Notes: a model not told the origin generated them from the sequence alone. 64,000 bases of DNA from Spirochaetota bacterium (GCA_029554345.1 JAKPJF010000009.1:1-64000), one strand, 5' to 3'; positions 43,717-53,034 are shown, counted from the first letter of the stretch. Numbers and translations: made by a program.

Positions 43717-43980
43717 GAAACCCTCTCCTTTAACAAGAGTATCCTAATGATTAATTTCACATTGAATCTTACTGATGGATTTTAACAGCTTACAATGAAG
43801 AGTCAAGAAATTATTAAATGCATAACAAAGACTAAATCAGCATAATTTCAAAAATATAACTGTTCCTTTCAATACCAAGACAATATTCTTATTAATGTTT
43901 GACAAAGTTACAGCAAATAAGAAAATCAGACTGCTTTGAAAAACCAAATGCAAACAGACTTATCCGGGAAAGGAAAATAA

Positions 43981-45399
43981 ATGAAAGCAAGTCAGATCGG
44001 AAAAAACCATTCAGACAGTAATGAATTCACAGAACTTTTCAATAGTTCATTTTCAAGTATTAATGAGACATCATCAGGCCAGAAAGTTAAAGGTATTATA
44101 ACTTCAATATCATCAGATACCACTCTTGTAGATATCAACGGAAAAAGCGAAGCGTTTTTGATGACTGCGGAAATCAAAACTAAAGACGGATATCTCTATA
44201 AAACCGGTGATTCTGCTGATTTTTACATTGCCGAGACATCTTCAAAAGGAATATTTCTTACTCAAAAAATCGGAAAAGGCTACATGAGCCCTTCTCTCTT
44301 TTCAATTGCATTCAGAGAAGGAATACCTGTTTACGGAAGTGTTGATGCGGAAGTTAAAGGCGGTTATAGAATATCCGTCGGCTCACAAAGCGCATTCTGC
44401 CCCTTTTCACAAATCGACATAAAGAAAACCGATTCTTCATATACCGGAAAAAGTTTTTACTTTATAATAAATGAACTGACTTCTTCAAATATAATTGTAT
44501 CAAGAAGAAGTCTACTGGAAGCAAAACAATCACTAGCAATTGAAAAACTGAAAACTGAAATATCCGAAGGGAAAACAGTTTCGGGGAAAATTACGAGAAA
44601 GGCGGATTTCGGAATATTCGTCGATATCGGCGGAATAGAAGCGTTGATCCCCAAAAGTGAACTTTCATTTTCAAGGTTTACAGCCGTTGACTCATTCCAT
44701 GAAGGGGATTCAGTCTCTGCAAAAATATTATCAGTTGATTGGCAAAACCGTAAAATTTCCGCAAGCTTGAAACAGGCGCTTGATAACCCATGGAAAAAAA
44801 TATCCGATTTCAAAAAAGGCGGCGTCTATTCCGCAAGAATATCCAATATTATTAAACACGGCGCATTTGCTGAAATTTCCGAAGGCATAGAAGGGTTCAT
44901 TCATATTTCAAAACTCTCTTACACAAAAAAAGTAAACCGTGTTGAAGATATTCTTTCAATCGGAGACAAAGTAAATGTTTCAATAGAAGAAATTGACGAA
45001 ACTGCAAAAAAGATTTCGCTATCACTTGAAAACGGCGAATCGGATCCTTGGAAAGACTGTGACGTCGCATCCAAGACTGAAATTGCAGTAATAGAATCTG
45101 TTTCTTCTTCAGGACTTTCAGTCAGACTGTCAAGCGGTATGGAAGGCTTTGTACCGAAATCACAGCTTAGCAAAAAAGGCGATATTTTCAAGGATTACAT
45201 CAAAGATTCCGAAATTAAAATATTTATAACCGAAGCAGATAATTCAAAACGCAGATTTATCGGATCAGAAAAAGAACTCGAATTGATTGAGGAACGGCGC
45301 GAAGTTGAAAAATATATAACAGGAAAAGAAGAAGCTTCATCAAGCGCTTCTCTCGCTTCGCTTTTAGGTGATAAACTCAAGGATTTTGCAAAAAAATGA
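43981..45399 (+). CDS. multi-S1-domain RNA-binding protein (ribosomal protein S1-like)
   Basis: 472 aa with five S1 (OB-fold) domains: about 32-98 (KVKGIITSISSDTTLVDINGK), 112-180 (diverged), 195-264 (TVSGKITRKADFGIFVDIGG, best match), 280-350 (YSARISNIIKHGAFAEISEG, GFIHISKLSYTKKV) and 365-420 (diverged, ESVSSSGLSVRLSSGMEGFV). Full-length S1 has six domains; the order and domain 3-4 motifs match S1. It may be the ribosomal S1 itself or an extra mRNA-binding paralogue. AAGGAAA before the ATG. It overlaps the next gene by 4 bp. Confidence 0.8.
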   Translation: MKASQIGKNHSDSNEFTELFNSSFSSINETSSGQKVKGIITSISSDTTLVDINGKSEAFLMTAEIKTKDGYLYKTGDSADFYIAETSSKGIFLTQKIGKGYMSPSLFSIAFREGIPVYGSVDAEVKGGYRISVGSQSAFCPFSQIDIKKTDSSYTGKSFYFIINELTSSNIIVSRRSLLEAKQSLAIEKLKTEISEGKTVSGKITRKADFGIFVDIGGIEALIPKSELSFSRFTAVDSFHEGDSVSAKILSVDWQNRKISASLKQALDNPWKKISDFKKGGVYSARISNIIKHGAFAEISEGIEGFIHISKLSYTKKVNRVEDILSIGDKVNVSIEEIDETAKKISLSLENGESDPWKDCDVASKTEIAVIESVSSSGLSVRLSSGMEGFVPKSQLSKKGDIFKDYIKDSEIKIFITEADNSKRRFIGSEKELELIEERREVEKYITGKEEASSSASLASLLGDKLKDFAKK

Positions 45400-45740
45400 T
45401 AAGACTTAAAAGCGGAAAAATAGTTGAATACGATCAGGATTTCGACGTGTTTTTCCGCCGTATCGTTAAAGAAATTATCGATGAATCGGCAGCCGCAGCG
45501 AATCTCACGAAAACAAATGACCGCAAAGCAGAATTTGAAAAAGAGCTAATCAAGGAAATGATGGATAACAGTATATATGTTACACATCAGATCTTTGACT
45601 TGTACAAAGAAAATCCCAACATGGCAAAGTTCATGATGACAGGATTCATCTTCAACAGTGTTGTTCTAAATCTTCCCCAGTCAAACCCTGCGGAAAACGC
45701 ACAGGGTTTCGACACCGGTGGAAGTTCAACAATGCACTAA
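45396..45740 (+). CDS. small hypothetical protein coupled to the S1-domain gene
   Basis: 114 aa, unrecognised. ATG overlaps the S1-protein stop by 4 bp. A helical acidic body (VFFRRIVKEIIDESAAAANL, KELIKEMMDNSIYVTHQIFDLY) is followed by a polar tail. No signal peptide or TM (the FMMTGFIFNSVVL segment is only moderately hydrophobic). It may be a partner of the S1-domain protein. Convergent with glmM, 1 bp apart. Confidence 0.6.
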   Translation: MIRLKSGKIVEYDQDFDVFFRRIVKEIIDESAAAANLTKTNDRKAEFEKELIKEMMDNSIYVTHQIFDLYKENPNMAKFMMTGFIFNSVVLNLPQSNPAENAQGFDTGGSSTMH

Positions 45741-45741
45741 T

Positions 45742-47100
45742 CTATGCAATTGACGAAATAAGTTTTTCAAAATACTTCTGAATTTTTTCGGCTTGATACT
45801 TGTCGGTTCCTTCAGAAATTATTCTGAAAACAGGTTCTGTATTTGAACCGCGAAGATGAACCCATCCTCCGCGGAATTCCGTATGGTACTTGAAATCGAC
45901 TCTGATGCCGTCGAGAGTGCTGATCGTTTCCGCAGCAAATTCTTTTTTAACAGCAGAAACGATATCAGATACTTTGGCAGGATCATATTTAACTTTTGAT
46001 TTTTTCATCACATAAGAAGGAAGCGCCGTAAGCACGTTCGATAACTTATCTTCTTTTTTTGCAAGATAGTCGAGAACATAAGCGATACCGACAAGTGAAT
46101 CCCTTCCATAATGAGCTTCCGGAGAAATAACTCCGCCATTGCCCTCTCCGCCGAAAACAGCCTTCTGCTTTTTCATTTCTTCGACGACATTAATTTCTCC
46201 GACTTTAGATCTGAAAAATTTAGATCCGTGACGTGACGCAATATCCTGTACTCCGCGGCTTGTAGACATATTGACTACAACATTTCCTTTTTTACGTGAA
46301 AGAATATAATCAGCAGTAATGACAAGAGTCATTTCTTCACCGATTGCCCTGCCGGTTTCATCAACTATTGCTAAACGGTCTGCATCAGGATCCTGAGCAA
46401 ATCCGATATCTGCTTTATTTTTTTTAACTGATGCACAGAGAACTTTCAGATTTTCTGCAAGCGGTTCGGCTACGCGCGGAAAATTTCCGTCTATAGTACA
46501 AAAAACAGGAACTATTGTACAACCGAGTCTTTTTAAGAGTTCCTGCGTAATATAAGAACCTGCTCCGTTTACGGAATCAAGAGCAACCTTAAACTTTCTT
46601 TTTTTAATACGCGCAATATCAACTTTTGAAAGAACCATGTCAAGATGCGCCGCGAATGCAGTATCGTCATAATAAAGTTTCCCTATTTTTGAATGAACAG
46701 GATACTTCATGTCCTTATCAAGAAGTTCAAAAAACTCCCTAATCTGTTTCGGTGAGAAGAATTCTCCCTTATCATTTATAAGTTTAAAAGCATTCCATTC
46801 AATAGGATTATGTGATGCGGAAATGACAATTCCTGCTTTAGCCTTCAGTTTCTCAACCATAATCTGTACAGTCGGAGTCGGTACTATTCCTATATCGACA
46901 ACATCGCATCCGGATAGAACAAGAGTTGATTCTGCAAGACGCATTACTGCTTCACCTGTATGACGGGAGTCCCGGCCGATAACAACAGTTCCACCTTTTA
47001 GGTATTTTGCCAGACGCGATGAAACCTTTTCTATTAATTCCGGTGTAAATGTCTCGCCGACAATTCCTCTTATACCGGAAACACTCATCATTAAACTCAT
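45742..47100 (-). CDS. glmM: phosphoglucosamine mutase (phosphohexomutase family)
   Basis: 452 aa. Alpha-D-phosphohexomutase motifs: MSVSGIRGIVGETFTP, VIGRDSRHTGEAV, ISASHNPIEWNAFKLI with the phosphoserine Ser at about 101, AQDPDADRLAIVDE with the metal Asp triad, EGNGGVISPEAHYGRD and RGSNTEPVFRIISEG. The substrate loop and length fit GlmM (GlcN-6-P to GlcN-1-P, for peptidoglycan) but bacterial phosphomannomutases of this family look alike, so the specific name is an inference. Last of the run from rplU; its ATG overlaps the secA stop by one base. Confidence 0.85.
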   Translation of the reverse strand: MSLMMSVSGIRGIVGETFTPELIEKVSSRLAKYLKGGTVVIGRDSRHTGEAVMRLAESTLVLSGCDVVDIGIVPTPTVQIMVEKLKAKAGIVISASHNPIEWNAFKLINDKGEFFSPKQIREFFELLDKDMKYPVHSKIGKLYYDDTAFAAHLDMVLSKVDIARIKKRKFKVALDSVNGAGSYITQELLKRLGCTIVPVFCTIDGNFPRVAEPLAENLKVLCASVKKNKADIGFAQDPDADRLAIVDETGRAIGEEMTLVITADYILSRKKGNVVVNMSTSRGVQDIASRHGSKFFRSKVGEINVVEEMKKQKAVFGGEGNGGVISPEAHYGRDSLVGIAYVLDYLAKKEDKLSNVLTALPSYVMKKSKVKYDPAKVSDIVSAVKKEFAAETISTLDGIRVDFKYHTEFRGGWVHLRGSNTEPVFRIISEGTDKYQAEKIQKYFEKLISSIA

Positions 47101-49841
47101 TAATGTCTTCCTCTTCTTGTTTTCTTTCTTTTCACTCCGCCTTCAACAGGTTTAACTTCATGAACCCTGTGATGATGTAAAGGAGCTTCCTGCGGAGCAA
47201 GAGGAATACCTCCTTTCTGAAACTGTTCAACCTCAGCATGATGAGCGCGTCCTACGGCTCTGTATTGTGATGGTCTATTTTCAAAAGTCTGAGAAGTCTG
47301 AACATGAACCTTGCAGAGCATTTCAACAATATCCTGCTTCATTGCAGCTATCATATCATTGAAAATTCTGAATCCGCGGAGTTTATACTCTACTAGAGGA
47401 TTTCTTTCTCCATAACCCACAGTCCATATCCCGTCACGAAGTTCATCCATCGTGTATAGATGTTCTCTCCATTTAGAATCAACTACGCGCAGTCCTACCA
47501 TTCTTTCGAGAGTATTAAGATTATCTTCACCTATGATATCTGATTTTTTTCTATATTCCTTCTGAATGACCGGAATAAATTCCACCGCAAAATCTTCAGC
47601 TGTCATTTTTGAATGTTTATCCGCATCATAGACAAAATCAACTCCGAATTTCGATTTCATATACGTTCCGAGCGCATCGTAATCCCATTCACTCATGAAT
47701 TTCTTATCATCAGAAAACATTTCCGCTATAGAAAGAAGAGTATCTTTAATATAAGATTCTATTTCTGATGAAATATCATCGTTTTCAAGAATTTCATTTC
47801 TTCTTGAATAAACATACTCTCTTTGAGAATTCATAACATCATCATATTCGAGAAGGTGCTTTCTTATTTCAAAGTTTCTGCCTTCAACGCGTTTCTGAGA
47901 AGATTCTATCGCACGGCTAACCATTCTCGATTCAATATTTTCGCCTTCTTTCATTCCAATGCGCTCGAATATTCCGGATAGTCTTTCGGAACCGAATATG
48001 CGCATAAGATTATCTTCGAGTGAAAGATAAAAACGCGATTCACCCGGATCTCCCTGACGTCCTGAACGGCCTCTGAGCTGATTATCAATTCGGCGCGCCT
48101 CATGACGCTCTGTACCAAGTATGTAAAGACCGCCGGCAGCAACTACCTGATTATGATGAACCAGCCATTCCTTTGCTTTACGGACTATTTCCTTCGCATG
48201 AGCAGCATCCTTCCCTTCCATCTTCTCGGCACTTGCGGATGCAGCATCAAAGTTCTCTGAAAGTATCTGAGTCTTGAATTCCGACCAAAGTTTTTCATCA
48301 TGTACAGGAATGAATTCATCCATTTCCGCGATAAAAAGTTTTTTGCCGCCGAGAACAATGTCCGTACCGCGGCCCGCCATATTAGTAGCGATTGTTACCA
48401 TTCCCGGCCGGCCGGCTTCAGTAATAATCATCGCTTCACGCTCATGATATTTCGCGTTAAGAACATTATGAGAAATCCCGCGTGATTTCAAAGCGTCTGA
48501 AAGCATTTCAGATTTTTCAATAGATATCGTACCGACCAGACAAGGCTGACCTATCTTCTGGTGCTCGAGAATATCCTCGATAATAGCGTTAACCTTCTCT
48601 CTCTCAGTTTTATATATTTTATCCGGATGATCTTTTCTTGAAACCGGTTTGTTTGTCGGAATAACAACTACATCAAGTTTGTAAATATTACGGAATTCCA
48701 TAGCTTCCGTATCAGCAGTACCAGTCATACCTGCAAGCTTCTTGTACATTCTGAAAAAATTCTGAAATGTTACGCTTGCCAAAGTCTGGCTTTCACGGGC
48801 GATTTCAACGCCTTCCTTAGCCTCAAGTGCCTGATGAAGTCCGTCTGAATATCTTCTACCCTGCATCAAACGTCCGGTAAATTCGTCAATGATTAAGACC
48901 TGACCGTCCTGAACCATGTAATCAACATCTCTGCAGAAAAGATAATGCGCTTTCAAAGCCTGATTAACATGATGAACAAGTTCTATGTTGCTTGCGTCAT
49001 AAAGATTGTCAACCTTCAACAGCTGTTCGGCATGATGAACGCCTTTGTCAGTCAATGTAACAGCCTTATCTTTTTCATTAACTTCAAAATCTTCAACGTC
49101 TTTTAAGTGACGTACGATTTTATCAACTTCGTAGTATTTTTTAGTGGAATCATCAACAGAACCTGAAATGATAAGTGGAGTTCTCGCCTCGTCAATCAGA
49201 ATCGAGTCAACCTCATCGACAATCGCAAAATTCAGCTTGCGCTGAACCTTCAAAGACCGATGGTCAACCATGTTATCTCTTAGATAATCAAAACCATATT
49301 CATTGTTTGTTCCGTATGTAATATCACATGAATAAGCATGCTGTCTTTCCTCATGGTCCATATCATGCTGAATTATCCCGACAGTAAGACCGAGAAATTC
49401 ATAAATCGGCTTCATCCACTCCGCGTCACGGCGTGCAAGATAATCGTTTACAGTTACAACATGAACACCTTTCGCATCAAGGGCGTTTAAGTAAACTGCA
49501 AGTGTAGCAACAAGAGTTTTACCTTCACCGGTTTTCATCTCGGAAATTTTACCCTGATGAAGAACCATACCGCCCATCAGCTGAACATCAAAATGCCGCA
49601 TTCCCATAATTCTTCGGCTTGTCTCGCGCACAAGCGCAAATGCCTCAGGAAGTAATGAGTCAAGACTCTCTCCGCCCATAGCTCTTTCACGAAGTGAAGC
49701 TGAAAGAGCTTTCAATTCTTCGGATTTTTTCGACTGCATTGCAGGCTCTAACGAATTTATGCTTTTTACAATCGGAAGAAGCTTCTTGATATCCCTTTCA
49801 TGTTTTGTTCCGATCACGAATCCGATAATTTTATCAACCAT
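47100..49841 (-). CDS. secA: preprotein translocase ATPase SecA
   Basis: 913 aa. DEAD-type motor: MKTGEGKTLVATLAVYLNAL (Walker A about 105), VTVNDYLARRDAEWM, YGTNNEYGFDYLRDNM, DEVDSILIDEARTPLIISG, TATNMAGRGTDIVLGG and GRSGRQGDPGESRFYLS. The preprotein crosslinking domain and two-helix finger are in place. The C-terminus ends QEAPLHHHRVHEVKPVEGG-KRKKTRRGRH and lacks the zinc-binding CxCxSGKKYK motif. Drives post-translational secretion through SecYEG. Overlaps glmM by one base and follows proB by 2 nt. Confidence 0.97.
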   Translation of the reverse strand: MVDKIIGFVIGTKHERDIKKLLPIVKSINSLEPAMQSKKSEELKALSASLRERAMGGESLDSLLPEAFALVRETSRRIMGMRHFDVQLMGGMVLHQGKISEMKTGEGKTLVATLAVYLNALDAKGVHVVTVNDYLARRDAEWMKPIYEFLGLTVGIIQHDMDHEERQHAYSCDITYGTNNEYGFDYLRDNMVDHRSLKVQRKLNFAIVDEVDSILIDEARTPLIISGSVDDSTKKYYEVDKIVRHLKDVEDFEVNEKDKAVTLTDKGVHHAEQLLKVDNLYDASNIELVHHVNQALKAHYLFCRDVDYMVQDGQVLIIDEFTGRLMQGRRYSDGLHQALEAKEGVEIARESQTLASVTFQNFFRMYKKLAGMTGTADTEAMEFRNIYKLDVVVIPTNKPVSRKDHPDKIYKTEREKVNAIIEDILEHQKIGQPCLVGTISIEKSEMLSDALKSRGISHNVLNAKYHEREAMIITEAGRPGMVTIATNMAGRGTDIVLGGKKLFIAEMDEFIPVHDEKLWSEFKTQILSENFDAASASAEKMEGKDAAHAKEIVRKAKEWLVHHNQVVAAGGLYILGTERHEARRIDNQLRGRSGRQGDPGESRFYLSLEDNLMRIFGSERLSGIFERIGMKEGENIESRMVSRAIESSQKRVEGRNFEIRKHLLEYDDVMNSQREYVYSRRNEILENDDISSEIESYIKDTLLSIAEMFSDDKKFMSEWDYDALGTYMKSKFGVDFVYDADKHSKMTAEDFAVEFIPVIQKEYRKKSDIIGEDNLNTLERMVGLRVVDSKWREHLYTMDELRDGIWTVGYGERNPLVEYKLRGFRIFNDMIAAMKQDIVEMLCKVHVQTSQTFENRPSQYRAVGRAHHAEVEQFQKGGIPLAPQEAPLHHHRVHEVKPVEGGVKRKKTRRGRH

Positions 49842-49843
49842 AA

Positions 49844-50962
49844 CTACCCCTGATTTATTAGAATCATATTATCGCGGTGAACCAGCTCTTCATAGTATGA
49901 TTCGCCGAATGCTTTTTTTATCTCAACGCTTTTTTTGCCTTTTATGATTTCTATTTCTGCTGAAGAATAATTTGTAATTCCTTTCGCGAAAACTACTCCG
50001 TTTAAATCTGAAATTTCAATTCCGTCACCGGAAGAGAATTTGCCTGTACTGCCGACAACCCCGCCCGGAAGAAGTGATTTTTTGGCACTTACCAGCGCGC
50101 TTCTGGCTCCGTCATCTACGATGATTTTACCTTTTACCTGCATATTAAACGAAATCCAGCGTTTTTTTCCGTGAATAAATTTTTCAGATGGAAGAAAAAC
50201 TGTACCGATTTTTTCACCTGAAACAACTCTGCTAATTACAGATTTTTCGTCTGCCTTGGCTATTGAAAGAAGCTTGCCTGATTTAGTCACCATGTCAGCA
50301 GCTTTCAATTTCGTCTGCATTCCGCCTGTGCCGTGGACAGAACCGCTTCCCTTGGCCGCTGAAAAAACCCTGCTGTCAATTTTTTCTACAATATCCGCGC
50401 ATTTTTCATCGGAAAGATTGTAGTAAAATCCGTCAATGTCCGTCAGAAGAATTAATAGGTCTGCATCAATCGTGTTTGTAACATATGCTGAAAGGGTATC
50501 ATTATCCCCGACTTTTATTTCATTTACAGCGACTGTATCATTTTCATTTACTATAGGTACAACTCCGAGTTTGAGAAGTTCATTAACGGTATTTCGGATA
50601 TTAATATAGCGGACACGGCTTTTAAAATCTTCCTCGGTAAGAAGAATCTGTCCGACTGAAATGCTGAATTTCTCAAAAGCCTTTGAATATTCCTTCATCA
50701 AAACGGTCTGACCTACAGCCGCCATTCCCTGTTTCTGAGGGATTGACATTTTTTCTCGTTTGAGACCAAGCAGACCGGCACCCGCGCTGATAGCTCCGGA
50801 TGAAACTATAATTACTTCATATTTTTTCTTAACAAGAAATGAAATATCCGAGGCAAATAAAGAAATTTTTTTAGCAGACAAAACACCGTTTTCGGTAAGT
50901 GAGGATGAACCGATTTTTACAACAATACGCCTGACCTTTGAAAAATAGGGCTTCCGGAGCAT
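49844..50962 (-). CDS. proB: glutamate 5-kinase
   Basis: 372 aa. Amino-acid-kinase domain: VVKIGSSSLTENGV, VIIVSSGAISAGAGLLG, LTEEDFKSRVRYINIRNT, IVNENDTVAVNEIKVGDNDTL, LTDIDGFYYN, GSVHGTGGMQTKLKAA. C-terminal PUA domain (about 280-360). First step of proline synthesis. Neighbouring ProA is not visible. Shares its last/first base with obgE (overlap at 50962). In the rplU operon run. Confidence 0.95.
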   Translation of the reverse strand: MLRKPYFSKVRRIVVKIGSSSLTENGVLSAKKISLFASDISFLVKKKYEVIIVSSGAISAGAGLLGLKREKMSIPQKQGMAAVGQTVLMKEYSKAFEKFSISVGQILLTEEDFKSRVRYINIRNTVNELLKLGVVPIVNENDTVAVNEIKVGDNDTLSAYVTNTIDADLLILLTDIDGFYYNLSDEKCADIVEKIDSRVFSAAKGSGSVHGTGGMQTKLKAADMVTKSGKLLSIAKADEKSVISRVVSGEKIGTVFLPSEKFIHGKKRWISFNMQVKGKIIVDDGARSALVSAKKSLLPGGVVGSTGKFSSGDGIEISDLNGVVFAKGITNYSSAEIEIIKGKKSVEIKKAFGESYYEELVHRDNMILINQG

Positions 50963-51948
50963 CAGCTCTGCTCCAGAAGGGCTTCAATTTTATCGAGCAA
51001 AAGGTCAATATTTGATCCGTTTTCGCTTGAAATATCGATTATATTAACGCGTTTAAATTGTTTCTTAATTTCTTTTACATACTTATCATCATTTACGATG
51101 TCAGTTTTTGTAATAACAACAAGAGACGGCTTCTTTGGAAGATCCTTGCTGTATGACTCAAGTTCTTCCTTAAGAAGTTTGAAAGCGTACAAATGATCCG
51201 AACTCTGAATATCGATAAGATAAACGAGAATCTTAACGCGTTCGATATGCTGAAGAAACGAAAGTCCAAGACCCATACCTTTATGAGCACCTTCGATAAT
51301 TCCGGGAATATCCGCAATCTTGAACTCTTTCTTGCCGCGGCTTACAACTCCGAGGTTAGGAATAAGAGTGGTGAATGGATAATCCGCAATCTTCGGTTTG
51401 GCATTTGTTATCTTCGAAAGCAAAGTTGATTTGCCGGCATTCGGTAATCCTACCAGACCTACATCGGCAATAAGTTTCAAATTCAGACGCACTGAAATTT
51501 CTTCACCCGGCAGTCCCGGCTGGGCAAATCTCGGCGTCTGCATAGTAGAAGACTTGAAGAAAGCGTTCCCTCTGCCTCCGATTCCGCCGGTAGCAGCGCA
51601 AACAATTATGGAATCATCTACGAGATCCGCAATAAGCTCACCGGTTTCATCATTGATTAATTCTGTTCCTACAGGAACCTTGATAATCAGATCTTCACCC
51701 TCAGCTCCAGAACGATTGTCTCCTTCGCCGTGTCTGCCGTTTTTAGCGGAATAAACCCTGTCTTTGAACAAATAGCTCAAATTGGTATGACTTGAGCTGG
51801 CCTGAAAATAAACATCTCCGCCTTTTCCGCCGTCTCCGCCGTCAGGTCCGCCTTTCGGGATATACTTTTCTCGCCGAAACGCAACACTGCCGGGCCCGCC
51901 ATGCCCGGCTTTAATCTTTATAGTAATTGTATCTGTAAACTTAGGCAT
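50962..51948 (-). CDS. obgE: GTPase ObgE (CgtA)
   Basis: 328 aa. The Gly-rich Obg domain (residues 1-158: GGPDGGDGGKGGDVYF, GGIGGRGNAFF) precedes the GTPase domain with G1 GLPNAGKST (167-175), switch/G3 ADIPGIIEGAHKGMGLGL and G4 TKTD. Assists 50S assembly, in keeping with rplU and rpmA. The C-terminal OCT domain found in Bacillus Obg is absent. Overlaps proB by one base; 33 nt after rpmA. Confidence 0.96.
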   Translation of the reverse strand: MPKFTDTITIKIKAGHGGPGSVAFRREKYIPKGGPDGGDGGKGGDVYFQASSSHTNLSYLFKDRVYSAKNGRHGEGDNRSGAEGEDLIIKVPVGTELINDETGELIADLVDDSIIVCAATGGIGGRGNAFFKSSTMQTPRFAQPGLPGEEISVRLNLKLIADVGLVGLPNAGKSTLLSKITNAKPKIADYPFTTLIPNLGVVSRGKKEFKIADIPGIIEGAHKGMGLGLSFLQHIERVKILVYLIDIQSSDHLYAFKLLKEELESYSKDLPKKPSLVVITKTDIVNDDKYVKEIKKQFKRVNIIDISSENGSNIDLLLDKIEALLEQS

Positions 51949-51981
51949 AAAATCTCCCGTTTTTATGTAGAGGAGATAATT

Positions 51982-52239
51982 TTAAGCTTGAGGGTAAACT
52001 GACACCTTTTTTCTGTCTTTTCCAAATCTTTCGAAAGTTACAACTCCTGCAACTTTAGCAAAAATGGTATCATCAGAACCAATGCCCACGTTATTGCCAG
52101 GATGAACTTTAGTTCCTCTCTGACGAATGATAATGGATCCGCTTTTAACGATTTCGCCGCCGAAAGCTTTTACTCCAAGTCGCTGGGAATGTGAATCTCT
52201 TCCGTTTCTGGTGGAACCGCCGCCCTTTTTGTGTGCCAT
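51982..52239 (-). CDS. rpmA: 50S ribosomal protein L27
   Basis: 85 aa. Starts [20 protein letters not shown], the E. coli-type N-terminus that reaches into the peptidyl-transferase centre, and ends [23 protein letters not shown] lies just upstream of the ATG. There is no in-frame upstream start and no cleavable N-terminal extension, even though Prp is encoded 2 nt upstream. Confidence 0.97.
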   Translation of the reverse strand: MAHKKGGGSTRNGRDSHSQRLGVKAFGGEIVKSGSIIIRQRGTKVHPGNNVGIGSDDTIFAKVAGVVTFERFGKDRKKVSVYPQA

Positions 52240-52241
52240 CT

Positions 52242-52583
52242 TTATCTCCGTTCAATAATTATCTTACAATATTCCGGATAATTGTCCGCGACTCTTGAGA
52301 GCCCGACTAAAACCGTTTCTATAACAACCAAAGCTTTTTCCGGATCGGATTCATGCGGATTAAACCTGATGAAACTCTCCGAATCCGAAACCATTATCTC
52401 AATCCTGCATCCGGCTATTTTAACAAGTGCCGACTGAGCTGTAAAAAAAAGAGTGGAAACAGCCGCACATACGATGTCTCCTCCCTTTACCGAATATAAC
52501 GCATGTCCTTTTACCGAAAGCGTGAATTTTTCATTTAGTAAAAATCCCTGATCGGATAAACCGGATGCGCTTATTTCAAGCAC
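52242..52583 (-). CDS. prp: ribosomal-processing cysteine protease Prp (DUF464/YsxB)
   Basis: 113 aa. The Prp core is clear: [20 protein letters not shown] with His27 and Cys39 at the 12-residue spacing of the staphylococcal His22/Cys34 dyad. [30 protein letters not shown] follows (the C-terminal helix region). Between rplU (1-nt gap) and rpmA (2-nt gap), the usual place. In Firmicutes it removes an L27 N-terminal extension. That substrate form is absent here. Confidence 0.92.
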   Translation of the reverse strand: MLEISASGLSDQGFLLNEKFTLSVKGHALYSVKGGDIVCAAVSTLFFTAQSALVKIAGCRIEIMVSDSESFIRFNPHESDPEKALVVIETVLVGLSRVADNYPEYCKIIIERR

Positions 52584-52584
52584 A

Positions 52585-52896
52585 TTACGCCGTCTTAAGA
52601 GCGCTGATCTTTATCTGAAGATAATCCTGACGGTGACCAAGAGTTCTTCTGTATTTCTTTCTTCTTCTGAACTTGAAACCTCTAACCTTTCTTCCTTTTA
52701 CTTTTCCAAGAACGGAAGCGGTAACGCTTGCTCCTGAAACATAAGGTTTTCCAACTGAAACAGCGGAACCGTCAGAGCAAAGAAGAACTTTATCCAGATT
52801 AAGCGTATCAGATTCACTTTTAACCTTATCTACAAGAAGAATCATATCTTTTTCAACACGGTACTGTTTACCGCCGAATTCTACAACAGCGTACAT
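52585..52896 (-). CDS. rplU: 50S ribosomal protein L21
   Basis: 103 aa. MYAVVEFGGKQYRVEKDM at the start, VKGRKVRGFKFRRRKKYRRT with YLQIKI near the end (standard L21). AGAGG ribosome site. First gene of the run rplU-prp-rpmA-obgE-proB-secA-glmM on the minus strand. tRNA(CAU) lies 24 nt upstream on the same strand. Confidence 0.97.
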   Translation of the reverse strand: MYAVVEFGGKQYRVEKDMILLVDKVKSESDTLNLDKVLLCSDGSAVSVGKPYVSGASVTASVLGKVKGRKVRGFKFRRRKKYRRTLGHRQDYLQIKISALKTA

Positions 52897-52919
52897 TTTG
52901 ACCTCTTTTAAATTTTCTT

Positions 52920-52993
52920 TGGGCCCAGCAGGACTTGAACCTGCGACCCACTGATTATGAGTCAGTTGCTCTAACCAACTGAGCTATGGGCCC
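52920..52993 (-). tRNA. tRNA with CAU anticodon, probably tRNA-Ile2
   Basis: Minus strand: acceptor GGGCCCA with A discriminator; anticodon loop CTCATAA in an ACTGA/TCAGT stem (CAU); T arm GCAGG-TTCAAGT-CCTGC. Acceptor pairs C4-G69, C5-G68 and C6-G67 match the determinants for lysidine modification by TilS in E. coli tRNA-Ile2, and GGGCC..TAGCTCAG resembles isoleucine tRNAs more than elongator Met. Initiator Met is excluded by the G1-C72-type pair. tilS is in this window. CCA is not encoded. Confidence 0.9.
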
Positions 52994-53005
52994 TAAGGCT
53001 GAACC

Positions 53006-53034
53006 AATATTTGCGTCAGGTAACCTATTGTCAA
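53006..53034 (-). promoter_or_regulatory. promoter of the tRNA(CAU)-rplU unit
   Basis: Minus strand TTGACA (53034-53029), 17-nt spacer, AATATT (53011-53006), starting about 8-12 nt before the tRNA. The -10 is a weak match. Confidence 0.45.

Noticed and set aside
43899-43927. TTGACA before the S1-domain gene
   Set aside because: No acceptable -10 hexamer at 16-18 nt; not listed as a promoter.
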